64,000 bases of DNA from Chrysomallon squamiferum (GCA_012295275.1 CM022672.1:16090625-16154624); one strand, 5' to 3'. Shown: positions 48,960 through 62,148, numbered from the stretch's first letter. The notes: generated from the letters alone by a model not told the origin. A program made the numbers and translations.

Positions 48960-50040
48960 TAACCATTTCTAATCCAGTAAGAGGACTGGTATAACCATTC
49001 AGGTGTATTGTAACCACTCACAGTCTTTAACAATTATTTAAACTATTTATTTCATGGCATTTTAATCTGTAATCTCGGTATACATGGCCTGATACCCATT
49101 CACAACTTACTCCTCAATTGTATCACATATTGTGTTTATAATATTAATTAAACCATCTATGTTTATGTTAAATATATGAAACCATTAACAACTTATCAAT
49201 TGCAGTACTTAAAACATCTAATACCTACCTGCTTTACATCACATTCAACTGTATGAAACTTTTCATAATTCAGTCATATAATTATCATCAATTTCAATAC
49301 TTAATTAACATTATATATTATCTGCGCATTTGTAACTTATTCTTCTGTAGTATTAACTAAGCCATCTATTTTGTCTCAACCATGCAAAACTATTCATAAC
49401 TCAGTGATATGATCATCATCAATTGCAATACTTAATTAAAAATATATACTATCTGCTTCATGTGACATTTATAATTTATTCTTCAGTGGTATTATACATT
49501 GCATCTGTAGCATTAATTATAGCATCTATTATTGTCTCAAATTTACAAAACTGTTCATAACTCAGTGATTATATAATCATAATCAATTGCAATGCTTAAC
49601 AAAAAGAAAATCTAATATCTGCTTTACATGACATGCTGCCCATTCATGTCTTACTCCACTCCAGTGGTATTACTCATTTTGTCTCAACTGTACATGTTGC
49701 TGTTCATTACTTGCCATTCAGAGCTATTATGACCTACCTCTGCGTCTATAATGGGAATTCAACAAACTGCCAATTTATTTTGATTTGTAGTATTATAACC
49801 ATTCACAGCTTACTGCTAAGTGGTATTATAATCTTCCATTTTATCTACAGCAATAATTAAACAGTCTATTTTGTCTCCTCTATATTTGACAAGATAAAGC
49901 ATTCATAACCATCTACAAATGGGAATTAAACAATCTATTTTGCTTCCTTTGTATTTGTTAAGATAAACCATTCATAACTTGTCCTCCATTGGTGTTATAA
50001 CCTTCACTGCAGTCTACATTGTCTTGTTCTAACCATTCAT
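48960..50040 (+). repeat. Large decayed tandem array, about 160-bp unit
   Basis: CATCTATTTTGTCTCAA (49363) and CATCTATTATTGTCTCAAAT (49523) start matching units. Each continues with AAAACT, TTCATAACTCAGTGAT, ATCAATTGCAAT, CTTAA, an ATCTGCTT-like block and a CAGTGGTATTA block. An earlier unit starts near 49154. A shorter 72-bp duplication lies at about 49850 and 49922. Divergence rises toward the edges. Confidence 0.8.
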
Positions 50041-50050
50041 ATCAAACCCT

Positions 50051-50059
50051 TGACCTTGA
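50051..50059 (-). promoter_or_regulatory. ERR/FTZ-F1-type extended half-site
   Basis: TGACCTTGA is the reverse complement of TCAAGGTCA, the extended half-site for monomeric nuclear receptors of the ERR and FTZ-F1 classes. A single 9-bp match is expected by chance about once in this length on both strands. Confidence 0.2.
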
Positions 50060-50766
50060 CATACAAGTGTCTACCTTGTTACTTTATTGAGTTTCATTAA
50101 TTGATCCCAACACTTAATGTGCTACGTGTCAACTGATTAATCAATATCATTGTCTGTAAAGATAAAAATCTCATAGTCTTGGTCTCTCTGGCCTTTGGGT
50201 TAAAAAAAATAAAAAAAAGAACGTCATTGCTTATAGATTAAACATCAGTATGTCACTGAAGAACAATGTGCGTGATAAAACAGACTGTCTTAAAGCCTGG
50301 GGATCTGAAGGTAATCTTTTGGGGGATATAAATTAAATCTTTGAAAAATACAAAGTCTTGATGCTTCACTGGTTAAGTTATCAGCTTTACCTAAGCAAGA
50401 ACTGGGATGAAATGTGCATCAACAGAAAACACAGTGTATCTACTAATAGGATATGTGTTTTCCTCTTTAAATCAAAGTGTATGAAAGAGAAAATTTACTG
50501 TGAATCAAATATGGGGTTGTGGCAATGGATTTATTAATTCTGTCATTTTTAATATCTGTATGGCTGTGTGTGTATTGGAGTATGTATATGTGTATATGTA
50601 CATCTAAAAATATATGTGGGGGTATGGATTATGTCTGACCATTAATAATAAAATGTTGCAGACATGACTATAAAAATTTATATTTTTAAATTCTTATTCC
50701 TCTGTATGATGTAGGTTTTTATTGTTGTTTAAATTACAAAATGCTGTTACTGTTTGATTTATCTAC
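50060..50766. other. Non-coding stretch
   Basis: A TG/TA-rich part at 50560-50625; otherwise nothing identified. Confidence 0.45.
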
Positions 50767-50826
50767 CTCAGAGGGGGGGGAGGGCTCTACTTGTTTCTCA
50801 GAGGGGGGGAGGGCTCTACTTGTTTT
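50767..50826 (+). repeat. 30-bp tandem duplication with long G-runs
   Basis: CTCAGA, then 8 Gs, A, GGG and CTCTACTTGTTT are followed by a second copy with 7 Gs. The four G-runs could support a quadruplex only with long loops. Confidence 0.9.
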
Positions 50827-51974
50827 ATCAAAGTGAACAAGGTCAAGTGTGCTGTCCTTGACAACCAAACTGAGTTTAAATTAGCTGACACTTATCTCCA
50901 ACCCGAGAAACAGTTTTATAAATTTCTTTACAAGAGAATTAAACCTTGAACTGCAATAAAATTAGTTTTATTTAAAGATTTGATCTCTATAAGAAGCAAG
51001 GTGTAGCTTGAAGATAAAGAATAAAGTGAAAAAAAAAAAAAAGTTTCTGTGGATTTCTGGTTAAATTCTTCTGACTGGATGCAATTATTATTATTTTGTT
51101 CATTTTTTAACTTAAACATTTTGTTAATTCAGTCTTTTTCAAAATTATTTTTTTATGATCTTTTATCATCATCATCATCATCATTATTATTATTATTATT
51201 ATTTAAATCTTTATATTGTTTTTTTTGCAGACATATCATGTTTTAAGGAAATGGATAAGTATTTTATTATTTATCGTTTTTTTAATTTTACTTCTTCACT
51301 ATTCACTTCTTCCTTGGGATTCCTAAATCAAACAGATTATCAATAACTAAATATGAAAAATCTGTAATATCCCTTTAGAAATGCAACCACACAATTAAAA
51401 AACAAACAACATCCTGCATGTTACATTAATTTAAGACTGCAACAAAAAAAAACTAAAAATAGCCAGCCTACAAATTGCATTAACTGCCACCAATTTCAAT
51501 AATAATCAAACATTGATGACAAAAAAGCTATCTGCATTTCAATATATGAAAACAGTCAATAGTTTTCATGTCTTTCATAATCTGCAGTTAACATTAGGCA
51601 ATGATCAATACATCTTTACTGTGTTGAGAAAATGTGAGATAAAGAATTCTATTAAAGACACGAATGTAACATTAGGTCAACACCAAAAAAAGAAATTAAT
51701 ACAGATTTAAATCAATAAACTTTGTGCAGATGAATTTTGATACATTTGAAATATAATTTGATTTAACTCAAGTATGGAAACATGTGTGAGTATGTGTATG
51801 TATGGGAATAAGTCAGTGAGTGTGTCTGTGTGATTCTTTGTTTTATGAAACAGGACATCTGTTGCCCCAACAAGAGCTCTTTTAACCTTCAGCAGGAAGT
51901 TACCTTTAACATGCGCCTTCCCATAAACAATCGTATACCATGGTAAAGATTACTGGAAAAGTAAAATATTCTCT
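50827..51974. other. AT-rich non-coding stretch
   Basis: ATC/ATT array at about 51165-51203. No gene. Confidence 0.5.
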
Positions 51975-52045
51975 AACGAGGTTTGATCTGATGACAGTTT
52001 ACACTTCAGGCTTCAACTCTAACCACTAAGCTATAGCATCAACTC
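51975..52045 (-). repeat. tRNA-derived SINE head
   Basis: On the minus strand, TAGCTTAGTGG (52023-52033) is a full match to the Pol III A box, and GATCAAACC (51980-51988) matches GWTCRANNC. The 34 bases between them are normal tRNA spacing. The flanking sequence reads GATGCTATAGCTTAGTGGTT, tRNA-like at its 5' end. I cannot fold it into a clean cloverleaf with a CCA-type acceptor, so a SINE or tRNA pseudogene is more likely than a tRNA gene. Confidence 0.6.
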
Positions 52046-52621
52046 TACAAAGTATTAAAAGATCAATGGTGGAATAAAAATGTTCCAGGAAATTTAACGA
52101 AAATTTCAGCCAAGAAAACTCAATCAATTACATAATGAAACTTAAATCTTCATCTTGATAATGCAAGCGTATGACTTGTTTTGTTGCTATAATCAGAAAT
52201 AAAGACAAAAATAGTCACTAAGAGAAATTAAATTTTTTGCTTGGGGAACCATGAAAGATTTTCAAATTGTTTTCTTTTAAGTAATTTTAATCCATTACAC
52301 AGTGCATTTTTCTATTTTTTTATTTTTTATTTATAATTATTTTTTCTCCACAAATCAAAAAATCAAATGGAGTAATATAGTCAGTTTTTCTTTTTATTTT
52401 CTTTTTGGTTTTTTCTTTATTTATTTTACTGATTTAAAAAATCATTATTATTATTGCTAATTATTAAAAAAAAAATCCATATTCTCACTTAGTGCCAAGT
52501 AACACTTTTCAAAATAATAATAATCATAACCTACAAAAAACATACACAGCAGATATTTGTCAAATATCTTTACAAACAACAATAACAAAAATTAAAAAAA
52601 ATTAAATCCCAGAAAACAAGT

Positions 52622-52652
<31 letters not shown>

Positions 52653-52978
52653 GACTGATAAATAATAAAATCCCTGTGAGAAATTATCAGTAAATTAGAA
52701 ATAAAAGATTCTCCTCTGTTATAATAAACAGTTCATTACCAGTGTTAACACAACAAACCAGGAAGGGTCTGAACACATGCTCAGAGGTAACAGAGAGTTG
52801 AACATCCTGGGGAGACTGTTTGTCAACACCCTGGCCTCAAACCAACAGGTTAAGTATAATAAGTCTACATACATCTTCTTTTCACAGACACTGCAATTAT
52901 AAAACTGTGCAAAGCCCACCACAGCCTCCACCCACCTACCACCTTTCTGTTATCAGCAGATGTGCTTTTGTTTATCAC
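52046..52978. other. AT-rich stretch
   Basis: Poly-A at 52623-52645; more balanced at 52740-52970 without a recognised gene. Confidence 0.5.
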
Positions 52979-53049
52979 CGTGTGTATGAGTAAGTCTGCA
53001 TGTGTGTCTGTGTGTGCATGCGTGTGTGTGTGTGTGCGTGCGTGCATGC

Positions 53050-53081
<32 letters not shown>

Positions 53082-53085
53082 GTAC
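52979..53085. repeat. TG/CG-containing dinucleotide tract
   Basis: TG repeats interrupted by GCGTGCGTGCATGCG. This holds a large share of the CpGs in this part of the window. Confidence 0.9.
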
Positions 53086-53504
53086 ATGTACATGGGCAGG
53101 TTTATGTATTACCACTTTACAGCCTTTCTCTTGTGCACTACATCTATCTATCCTTCTCTCTCTTTTTTTCATTTTTCTCTATCGTCCCTTTTCTTTTCAC
53201 CCAGACTCTGTCTCTCTTTCTGCTCACCCATCTTTCCACATTTCACTTTTCATTTTTCTCTCTGTCTCAGTCTCTTTCTCCAGTTTCCACGAATGCCTAA
53301 AAGTTTCGTCTTAAGCCAAGTGCAGCCAAGTCAGTGTTATATTGCATTCCTGTGATTCAGTGTTCAATGCACGCACATTCCTCTCAGCTCTGGATGGGAG
53401 ACTCCTGTACACTGAACACAAAGTTCTGTGGCTAAGTTAGAGTCATTTCTGACAACAACAAAGTAAATACACACTCATTAAGTCTGAAACCTCCATGTAT
53501 TGAA
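53086..53504. other. CT-rich tract and balanced patch
   Basis: Pyrimidine-rich at 53140-53285. The patch at 53286-53440 is near balanced in composition and matches no gene or repeat I recognise. Confidence 0.4.
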
Positions 53505-53945
53505 AGACAGGCTGAAGATTAATGTTACTGTAGTGTTTAAGAATAGACGTATAAGTTAGAACTGAATAATTTAGCAGAACTGAGGGGCAAAAAAAATGAG
53601 GCTGTAGTTTATAAGTAGAAAAGGCAAAGACTCATGTTATTTACATTATATCTGTTTAAGATGGCAAACTACAATAGAATAATTTAGCTAAACTGAGAAA
53701 TAGATATACAAAAAAAAATCAACCTTATATTTAAAATCTTCATTCTGTAGTCCACAACAGAAATGGCAAAGATTAAAATTATTGTCATGTTTAAGAATAA
53801 AACTGAATAATTTAGTTAAACTGAGAAAAAATACAGAAAATTAAAGCTGCAGTTTATCACTAGAAAAGGAAAAGATTAATGTTATTCATTCCATATCTGT
53901 TTAAGAAGACATACAACAATTGAATAATATACTAAACTGGAAAAA
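53505..53945 (+). repeat. Decayed tandem repeat, about 118-bp unit, four units
   Basis: GAATAATTTAG followed by AACTGAG recurs near 53563, 53675, 53802 and, in weaker form, 53918. Each is preceded by AAGATTAATGTTATT-like and TGTTTAAGA blocks and followed by GTAGTTTATAA-like text. Confidence 0.8.
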
Positions 53946-55000
53946 AATAAAAAAATAAAAAATAAAAATATACATGTATTATCAAGCCATGGTTAGTTAG
54001 AAGGAAAACATGTTTTGTTCTGTAAACTTGATCTACTTAGTCACACACACAGACAGACACTCTGGTTTCAAATATTACTAAATATGTACACATCACAAGT
54101 CTAAGAAATATATGTGCTGGATATCAGTTTACAACAATAACAGGATACAGTTACATTTAATAATTAGTTTTATGTTCATTTACATTTTGTACTGTATGTG
54201 TGTCTTGTTGGTGTGTGTGTGTGTGTGTGTGTTTATACATATACATACACATCCACACAAAGTACAAAATATAAAATAAATATAAAAATGTCAAATTTAA
54301 CATGAAAAAAATAACATGTTACTGCCACAGATGCCTACTCTTTATCAATTAGCTGAAAATGAACTTTTATATTTTCAAAAACAGGAAAGCACATACCTCA
54401 GTATTTATTAAATGAATAATGAGACACTGATTGGAAAAAGAAACAGAAAACAGAGGTGAGAAATATCCCTGCAATCTACAATACCTCAGAGTGCTTTAAT
54501 TGGATTATAATTTTCCTTGGTGTTAGTTCTACAACAGCCAAATGGAAACAAGTGCTGAAGAAAAGACCATGGTATGTGCTCTCCAGTCTATACAAATCTG
54601 CATGTAAAAATATTTTAAAAAGTAAAAAAAAAAAAGCTCTGGTGAACAACGGTATCACTCATTACAGCAGTTTTCCTTTCTTTTCGTATCATTATTACAA
54701 AGTTTGAAATGCAATAAAATTTAATATTAAAAAGTGCTGAATTTTTGTTAAACAGATATCCATTTATTTAATAAAAGCAGTTTACAAAAGACTAATTTAA
54801 ATTCAGTTTTCATAAATTAAAAAAAATGACAAGTTGATAAAGGTTTTAAAAACAACCATTACTAGAGGGGGAAAAAAAAGAAGCATTATTTAGATTTTTC
54901 TTTTTTTTTTACCTGAACAGCATAAAACCATTAAATGTAGAAGTGAATAATAAATACTTTCTCACAGTTAATAACATTCAGCAATAAATAAATAAAAAAA
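53946..55000. other. AT-rich non-coding stretch
   Basis: (TG)n at 54210-54232. An 83-codon frame at 54456-54707 has no recognised domain. Confidence 0.5.
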
Positions 55001-56580
55001 TATTATGTGTACAGCTCTTATGAATTATACATTATAAAATATCTGCATTAAGTAGGTGTACTCAGTTTTCAATAGCATGGATTATAGCACAGCAGCAGAT
55101 TTCTCTCTCTGAGATCTGTCTTTCCCTCTACAGGCTATCATGTCACAAAAAAAAAAACACATACCCTAAGTCCACATAAAACACCACATTATATGCTTTT
55201 CTGTCCATGCAAAAGTTCATACAAAATATGCTTTACATATGATTTGTGTCTGTGATTAAGGGCATATAAAAAGGTGTTTGTAGTTAGCATGCATGCATTT
55301 CTGGGCTTAAGTACATAAAAAAAAGATTCCAAGCTGATAACGATAAAAGCAATTTATTATGTAACAATGTGTGGAAAAACTGTTTAAATAAAAAAGTCAG
55401 TTATTCACCATCCATTGTAAAAAAAAATGCAAACAAAAGTAAACCTGTTTGACTGATGTGATTCATTCAAAATACCTTTATAGTTGCCAAGAACATGTGT
55501 CGAATATCATCATAAAAACTACAAACTATTCAGTGAGTTAGATATCCTATATACATTCTCTTCAACTCCATGACATGCTATTTCACTGACTAAAAACACT
55601 GTTTTATATTTCAAATGAAACAGATTCACAAACACATTTTCAGAAAGAACTGAAACAGGTACTGAATTATTTATCTGGCTTCCAGAAATCCTGGAAATCC
55701 AAGAAAGTGGCTATTTTGAATGAGGCCAGCTTTGTTCAGTTTGTGTGATGTCAGTTCAAGTGACAGGGTTGTTGTTGTATACAGGTGATCCTCTGACACT
55801 TACTTGTTTCAATTTACTATCATTTATTATCACACCTGAAAGACCAGCTGAAACACAACTTACTAAAGAAAAGCATATTCTGACAACTATTTTACAAAGT
55901 TTAACCGAATTGTTCATATTATTATTTTTTGAGTAATAATTTAACCAATAGCCATAAATGTGACAAAACTAGAAATCTGGACAACCTCCAGCATGAGATA
56001 AATGGTTTGGTGCCTGTTCTCTTTTTCATTTTTTTATATTACCTCCAGTTAGTTTGTATTATTTCAATTTATGTTTGATATCATTTAGTTTCAGCAGAAC
56101 TCTTCCATTTAACCATCATTTTTATTACCCAGACTGAAGTTCAGCAAACCAATTAATATAACAAAAACTAAAGTCTGGCACAAAATTTCACTCATGGAAA
56201 TTTAAAAAAAAAAGAAACAAAAAAAGATCAGAATCATTCCATTTATTTTAAAAGCCTGCAAAGTTACTATCTTCACATTTCCTGTCAACGGATGCCAAAT
56301 TCCACAACTGTAGAATTCACAGTCTTAGAGGAACACCAATGAAAACAGATCTTATCTAACATGACAGTCAGCCAAATGCCAATGCATCAGCCATTCTTAT
56401 TGGCTAGAAAAAAAAATTGTAAAAAAAAATTGTAAAAAAAACCCAAAAAAAAACAGAAGTAATAATTTTCTTTTATTTAAAAAAAATATACATATTTTCT
56501 CTCCTCTTTTTTCCTCCTCAGTTCTGAGACTGCTTGTTTAAGACTTTTGGAAATATCACAAAGTTGGATTACACGAGTCT
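55001..56580. other. Non-coding stretch
   Basis: No supported gene or tandem repeat, apart from A-runs near 56408-56453. Confidence 0.45.
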
Positions 56581-57399
56581 GTGAACATTTCCGCTTTAAC
56601 TGCCAGTCTCCTTATCAAATGTGACAGAGCAAATCAACAACACCTGTCCAACTAAGCCGATGAAAACACCATCCACATCCCCGCTGTAGCTGCAGTCAGC
56701 GGCACACAGTTCTATCTTACCCTGCCACAAAGTCATAAAAATATTAACTTTCACACAAATCCAACACAATAAAACTTTTATTAGCTTAGACAGATCAGCC
56801 AATCATTTTTTTTATTATTATTATTTTTATTTTTTTTAAGAATTATTAAAAATATTCTCAGAAACTGGCAGTGAAAGAATGGTTGATAAATCTGTCCGTT
56901 TATATATAGTAACACAGACAATGATGAGTCTTTTAAAAAACCATTAGGATTCTTGAAAATTCTCAACAACTCTTGGTATACAGTATCCTCTGGAAGCAAA
57001 AAAAATTCAAAATCTATGTTTGTATCAGACTGAGTGGTAAAATGAACAAAACATCTGGAAAGCGATGGGAAAATGCAAATGGTACAACTCGGAGATTTGG
57101 AGCTGTGTGGAATTTCTTAATCAGTCAATCAGAATTTTTGTTTCAAGAAACTGCGTTAATGATTTACACACAAGGGCATGCAACTCTTCTTTGGCGGTCC
57201 TGTGCTTAGATGATTTCAGCCACTTGCTATGACAAGCATGAAATTTTAAGAAGAAAATAACGAAAAAAAAATATTAAAAAAAAAATATATGTATATATAT
57301 AAAAACTGGAAAGACATTCTTTCTTTTCAACTTATTAAGTGTGTGACTTAAAATCTGATCATTTTTAAAACAACTGTTATTAACAGTTCAACTCTCAGT
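56581..57399. other. Balanced patch then AT-rich stretch
   Basis: The part at 56581-56780 has more C and G than average, with a 68-codon minus-strand frame that matches nothing I know. In 57001-58000 there are nine CpGs, more than in other parts sampled. Confidence 0.4.
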
Positions 57400-58280
57400 T
57401 TTCTTAGTTTGTTACATACGAATAGGAATCTTTCATATGAAAGGTGATTTTGTAAATGCAGTTCAGCTCAAATTTCATTATCTCTTCACCATCTGAATTA
57501 GAACTGTTAAGGTTTGTTTTGCTCAGATTTCATTTTTTACCATTTGCAATTGGAACCTATCAGGTAGTTAGTTTTACCACAAAACGTTAGCTACAGTTTC
57601 AGAATTTCTTTCAGTTTGAATAAAAAAAAAACATAGCATGATGATGTACTAAAATTTACCTATACAGTTTTTGTTTTTTGTGGGGGGCCGTTTAGCTTAA
57701 CTTTCATTATTTTTAACATACTGAATTAGAACTTTCTTCAGCTCAGTTTTCACGACCACTTTACATTTTGAATTAAAAACCATAAAATTATGATTTACTA
57801 TCAACTAGTAATAAACTAGTTTGCTGTTATGTAGTTAGCTCAAATTTCATGGTTTATATCTGAATAAAAAAATACATAGTAGTGATGTACTCCAGTTTAA
57901 GTTTGAAAATTTACTTTATTTAATTTTATAAACTAGTAGAGAATTATGTACAACAGTTCAGTTGAAATTTCATGGTTCATTTACTGTTTGAATTATAAAC
58001 TAGGCTATGACGATGAACTAAAGTTTAGTTCTAGCTCCACAGTGTCTTTGCCAGCAGTTTGAATCAGAAACAATACAGCAATGATCTACTAAACTGAATT
58101 ACAAATTACTCAGTAATGTGTTTTCCTGTTTAGCTCATATTTCACAGGTTTGATTTTTTTTCACAGATTGTATTACAAACTATCCAACAGTTATAGGTTA
58201 AAGTTTACGTTAAATTACTAATACTAAACTGAATTACAACTTTGCAATGTTTAGTACTAGTGTTTAGTTCAAATTTCTAA
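57400..58280 (+). repeat. Decayed repeat family, GCTCAAATTTCAT type
   Basis: AGCTCAAATTTCAT or close variants occur near 57466, 57521, 57694, 57738, 57838, 57958, 58130 and 58265, often followed by CTGAATTAGAAC or TTTGAATTATAAAC. Spacings from about 45 to 171 bp suggest a unit of about 57 bp with losses and gains. Confidence 0.65.
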
Positions 58281-59204
58281 TTTCACTTAACATAAAAAAA
58301 ATATATATATAATAATAATATCTAGACTTTCCTTATTTTCTATTTTTATAAGTCTAGTCGGCTTTCCTAATATCTCTAGATAAATAAATAACAAAATGTG
58401 ACATGCACATTTATAACGTTTGTTAATCTTTATGATTTCCCTGTATTCTGACACTTATTTTAACTCACTGTGAACAACAGTTCCTTTAGTTATCAGTAAT
58501 TAACATTCAACTGTGATACTCTGTCATTTTTAATCATTTTATCATCAATGAAATTACAATGTTTTGGTATTTATATGAGCACTGTAAAAAGATCCTAAGA
58601 AAAGAAAGATTTTGTGTTATTTTTTTCTTTCTATTTATAGAATTTGTTTTTATTAGGTTTGTTATTGTTTTAATTTTATTCATTGTTAGGATGGGTGGTT
58701 TTTTTGTGGGGTGGAATGTTGTTTGTTTATTTGACATTTTGTTTGGGTCTGAGGATGGGAGGAGAATAATTATGTTTCTGTTTTTTTGCCTATTCCTTTT
58801 ATTATTATTACTACTACTACTATTTGCCTATTCTTTTTATTATTATTATTACTACTACTACTACTACTACTACTACAAGAACTATGTTTATTATGAAAAA
58901 AGCACACAGGTTTTAATATGACTTATTTTAAGAATAATACAACATGACAAACATACAAAAGTATAAGAATATTTTTGCAAGATAACTGTTTAAAAAAAAT
59001 ATATATTTGCCTTGTCATTCAAGATCTCATCTTTTTTTTTTTTTTTTTTTTTTAAATTCCCTCGTGAGATATACAGAGACATGCTAAGTGAAATGTTTGT
59101 GTGATTTGTATATGTGGTAAAAACTTCCTCATTGTTCAAAATCCAAGAGTTACAAGATGAACAACATACTTAAGTTTTGTTATGATCATGAACCAACACC
59201 ATTC
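58281..59204. other. AT-rich stretch with ATT/ACT arrays
   Basis: TTTGCCTATTC followed by ATT and ACT runs occurs twice, at about 58785-58823 and 58823-58876, so a short duplication carries the microsatellite. Poly-T at 59032-59053. The 120-codon frame at 58559-58921 is hydrophobic and runs into these triplets. Confidence 0.6.
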
Positions 59205-59411
59205 CACACACATACATAAAACACACAAACACACTCACACATAGACACACACTCACACATACACACACTCACACAAACACACACATACACATACACACAT
59301 ACACATTCACACAAACACATCAATACACATACACATTCACACAAACACACACACACACAGACACATACATAAACACACACACACACAAACACACTCACAA
59401 ACACACACATA
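59205..59411. repeat. Cryptic CA-rich array
   Basis: CACA, CATA, CTCA and CAAA units in an irregular mix. Cysteine/valine-rich minus-strand frames are artefacts. Confidence 0.9.
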
Positions 59412-59459
59412 TACCATATAATGATTTAATATATATGAATATATACTCATGTGTGGTCT

Positions 59460-59461
<2 letters not shown>

Positions 59462-59500
<39 letters not shown>
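59462..59500. repeat. (CA)n microsatellite
   Basis: About 19 CA units. Confidence 0.97.
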
Positions 59501-59502
<2 letters not shown>

Positions 59503-60318
59503 TACATAAGTAGATTTACATATATAGAGATGCATAAACAGATGTCCACACAAAAAACATGAAGATATCTCTACATATGCACTCATAAAAAAATACATAC
59601 AATACAAAGATGTGTAGATTCACACAAACAGGTAATATATTATAATATACAAAAATATGTATGAATATACACAGATTAATACACAAGCACGCAAGTCTAC
59701 ATCAGTATGCATTTAGCTAGTTACATATACTCTGAACCTAATTTGACACTATTCATGCAAGTATTCATATTCATGTAAATGTCCATGCACATACATCAAG
59801 ATAAGTGCATCTGTGTGAATGCATCATTAGTCACATTCTAAGTGTTTCATTTTCACTGCTTAATAGAGCCTTGCTGTAGATATCTCCGAATCAAAAGTTC
59901 ATGATATTAATTTCACAAAATAACTTTCTAATTTCTTGAATTAGAAACTTGTGAATAACTCTAAAGCAACAAATGAAAAGAAATGTGTGACGTACATGGA
60001 ATCATTAGCTTTGACAAATAAAACTAATTATTATTTTACCGTATTTCCTAATTAGACTACATACTTGTTATGGAAGGTGCAACAACCTTTTCTGTTAAAC
60101 ATAAAAAATCAATATGTGATTACTTTAGACAAAAAAAAAAAAAAAAAAATCTTTCTTTCTTTTTTTTTCTCTCTCGTTAATACAGTTTTTGTTAATTACA
60201 AACCTGAATGTTGAAAACTGGAATTTTCTTATCTAAACTGAAAGAAAAGAAATTGACAATACTATTCTTTTAACTATATATATATACATATATATATTTA
60301 AATACATATATATTATTG

Positions 60319-60319
<1 letters not shown>
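59501..60319. other. AT-rich non-coding stretch
   Basis: Poly-A at 60131-60149 followed by CTTT repeats, and TA-rich sequence at 60276-60313. Confidence 0.5.

Positions 60320-60377
<58 letters not shown>
60320..60377. repeat. (TG)n microsatellite
   Basis: About 28 uninterrupted TG units, the longest pure TG run in the window. Confidence 0.97.
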
Positions 60378-60379
<2 letters not shown>

Positions 60380-60862
60380 AACCATGCATGACAAATAAGG
60401 GGTAACATTAGAATGTTTTGAGGGAACATTAAACATTTATTAATTTATTCTCAGAAAGCCAAGAAAGAGAATAAAAAACCTCAAAAACAACCAAACAAAC
60501 AAAGGCATTAACAGAAACTCAGAGCACTAGATGTAGGAACCTGTTTTCTGTCTGTAAATAACAAAATAATGCTTACAAAGACAATTATCTTAAAGACAAA
60601 TGATATTAATTTGGGCTGTGAGAATGAAAAAAGAGAGAAAAAAGCGATTCTGCAAACATGACAGAAAAACAAATCATGCCAGTTACTGAGCAAAATATAT
60701 ATATATATATAGGCCTATATATATATACATTTTTTCTTCTATTCTAATTATTAAATATACTTCAAGACATTAATCTAACTAATAAGACAAAAACTTCAAA
60801 ATTAAAACCATCAAAATAGTCATTAAATTAAATTATTTAAACAGTAAATTACTGTCACTTGG
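60378..60862. other. AT-rich non-coding stretch
   Basis: Two (TA)n runs around 60696-60726 flank AGGCCTA, making a palindromic segment. No gene. Confidence 0.5.

Positions 60863-60897
<35 letters not shown>
60863..60897. repeat. Poly-A run of 35
   Basis: Uninterrupted A run; no retroposon body recognised upstream. Confidence 0.9.
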
Positions 60898-60899
<2 letters not shown>

Positions 60900-61632
60900 A
60901 TTAATCAACTAATGTGCCTGGACAGAAGATTTTCCATGAGAAAAGTAATCAAGAGTTTTTCTGTGACTAAGAAAAAAGATTATTATTATTATTATTATTA
61001 TTATTTTTCATTTATTTATTTATTTTAATTTTCAATATTTTTTTTTTATATATAGCATTTTTATTGTACCATGAACATAAATTTTGTATCTGGAGTGGAC
61101 ATATATACATCTGACTCAGTCATATAAACTGAGTATCTCTACCAGTGCATGTGAGGTTATTAATATTTAAACAGTACCACATTTCACAGGGGTTTTGTTC
61201 TTTTCTCTGTAATGGATAAACAGACATGCAATATTAATATTAAAAAAAAAGGTTAAAAAAAAAGGTTAAAAAGCAGGGGCTAAAAAACAGAAGTAAAGCA
61301 CAATAAGAGAAAGAGAAGAAAAAAAAAAACTGTTAGTGAAAAAGAACAAATAATAAAGAGAGTGACTGAAAAATGGTATAAAATAAATGAAAAATGAAAA
61401 AAGTGATTAGGTGAGAGAATCAAATTATAAAAGCCATTAAATTAATCCAAAGGAAAAAAATAACCTACTTGTAATAACAATAAATGTATATTTCTAAAAT
61501 AATAAATCTATTTTAATATAAAAATATTTGCTATTGATTAAAAATTGTTTTATTATTTTCCGTTTTTTGTGCTAGAAATATTACAATAATGTTATATATG
61601 AAAAAAAAAAGTTTTTATTATAATGTCACATG

Positions 61633-61635
<3 letters not shown>
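60898..61635. other. AT-rich stretch
   Basis: (ATT)n at 60980-61005 and a purine-rich part at 61240-61400 that includes a small AAAAAGGTTA duplication near 61245-61268. Confidence 0.55.

Positions 61636-61697
<62 letters not shown>
61636..61697. repeat. (CT)n microsatellite
   Basis: About 30 CT units with one TT interruption at 61681. Confidence 0.97.
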
Positions 61698-62110
61698 ATT
61701 TTATATCTCTCTACCCCTTTATACTCTGATTCTACATTATTCAGTTTTATGATAAACTGACTGCTTACACTTCAAACTTTATACAAAAAAAATTAAACAG
61801 AATGGAAAATAATATAATATTAAAAAGAAGAAGAAAAAAAAAAAAAAAAAACCCCCAACCAACCAACCATCCAAGCTTTCTTTACAAATCAATGAAATAA
61901 TTAGTGTAGTTTTCCAATATATATATATCTGTACCCATTCATTTGTCAACTTGATAGATTGATCCATGCTATGTTATACCTTGCATATCAAACAGATCGA
62001 TGGAAACTCTTATATCAGTCCACTTTTAACTTATCTACAATAACACAGTAGATTCATTATTACTGTTTTTATGGGTAGTAATTTTATGTGTGAATGTGTA
62101 TGTGTGTGCG

Positions 62111-62148
<38 letters not shown>

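Noticed and set aside
51975-52045. Functional tRNA gene
   Set aside because: Both Pol III boxes are present, but I cannot pair the acceptor and T stems convincingly, so I kept it as a SINE head.
60690-60730. Palindromic TA-AGGCCTA-TA segment as a regulatory site
   Set aside because: Its symmetry comes from flanking TA microsatellites and needs no further explanation.
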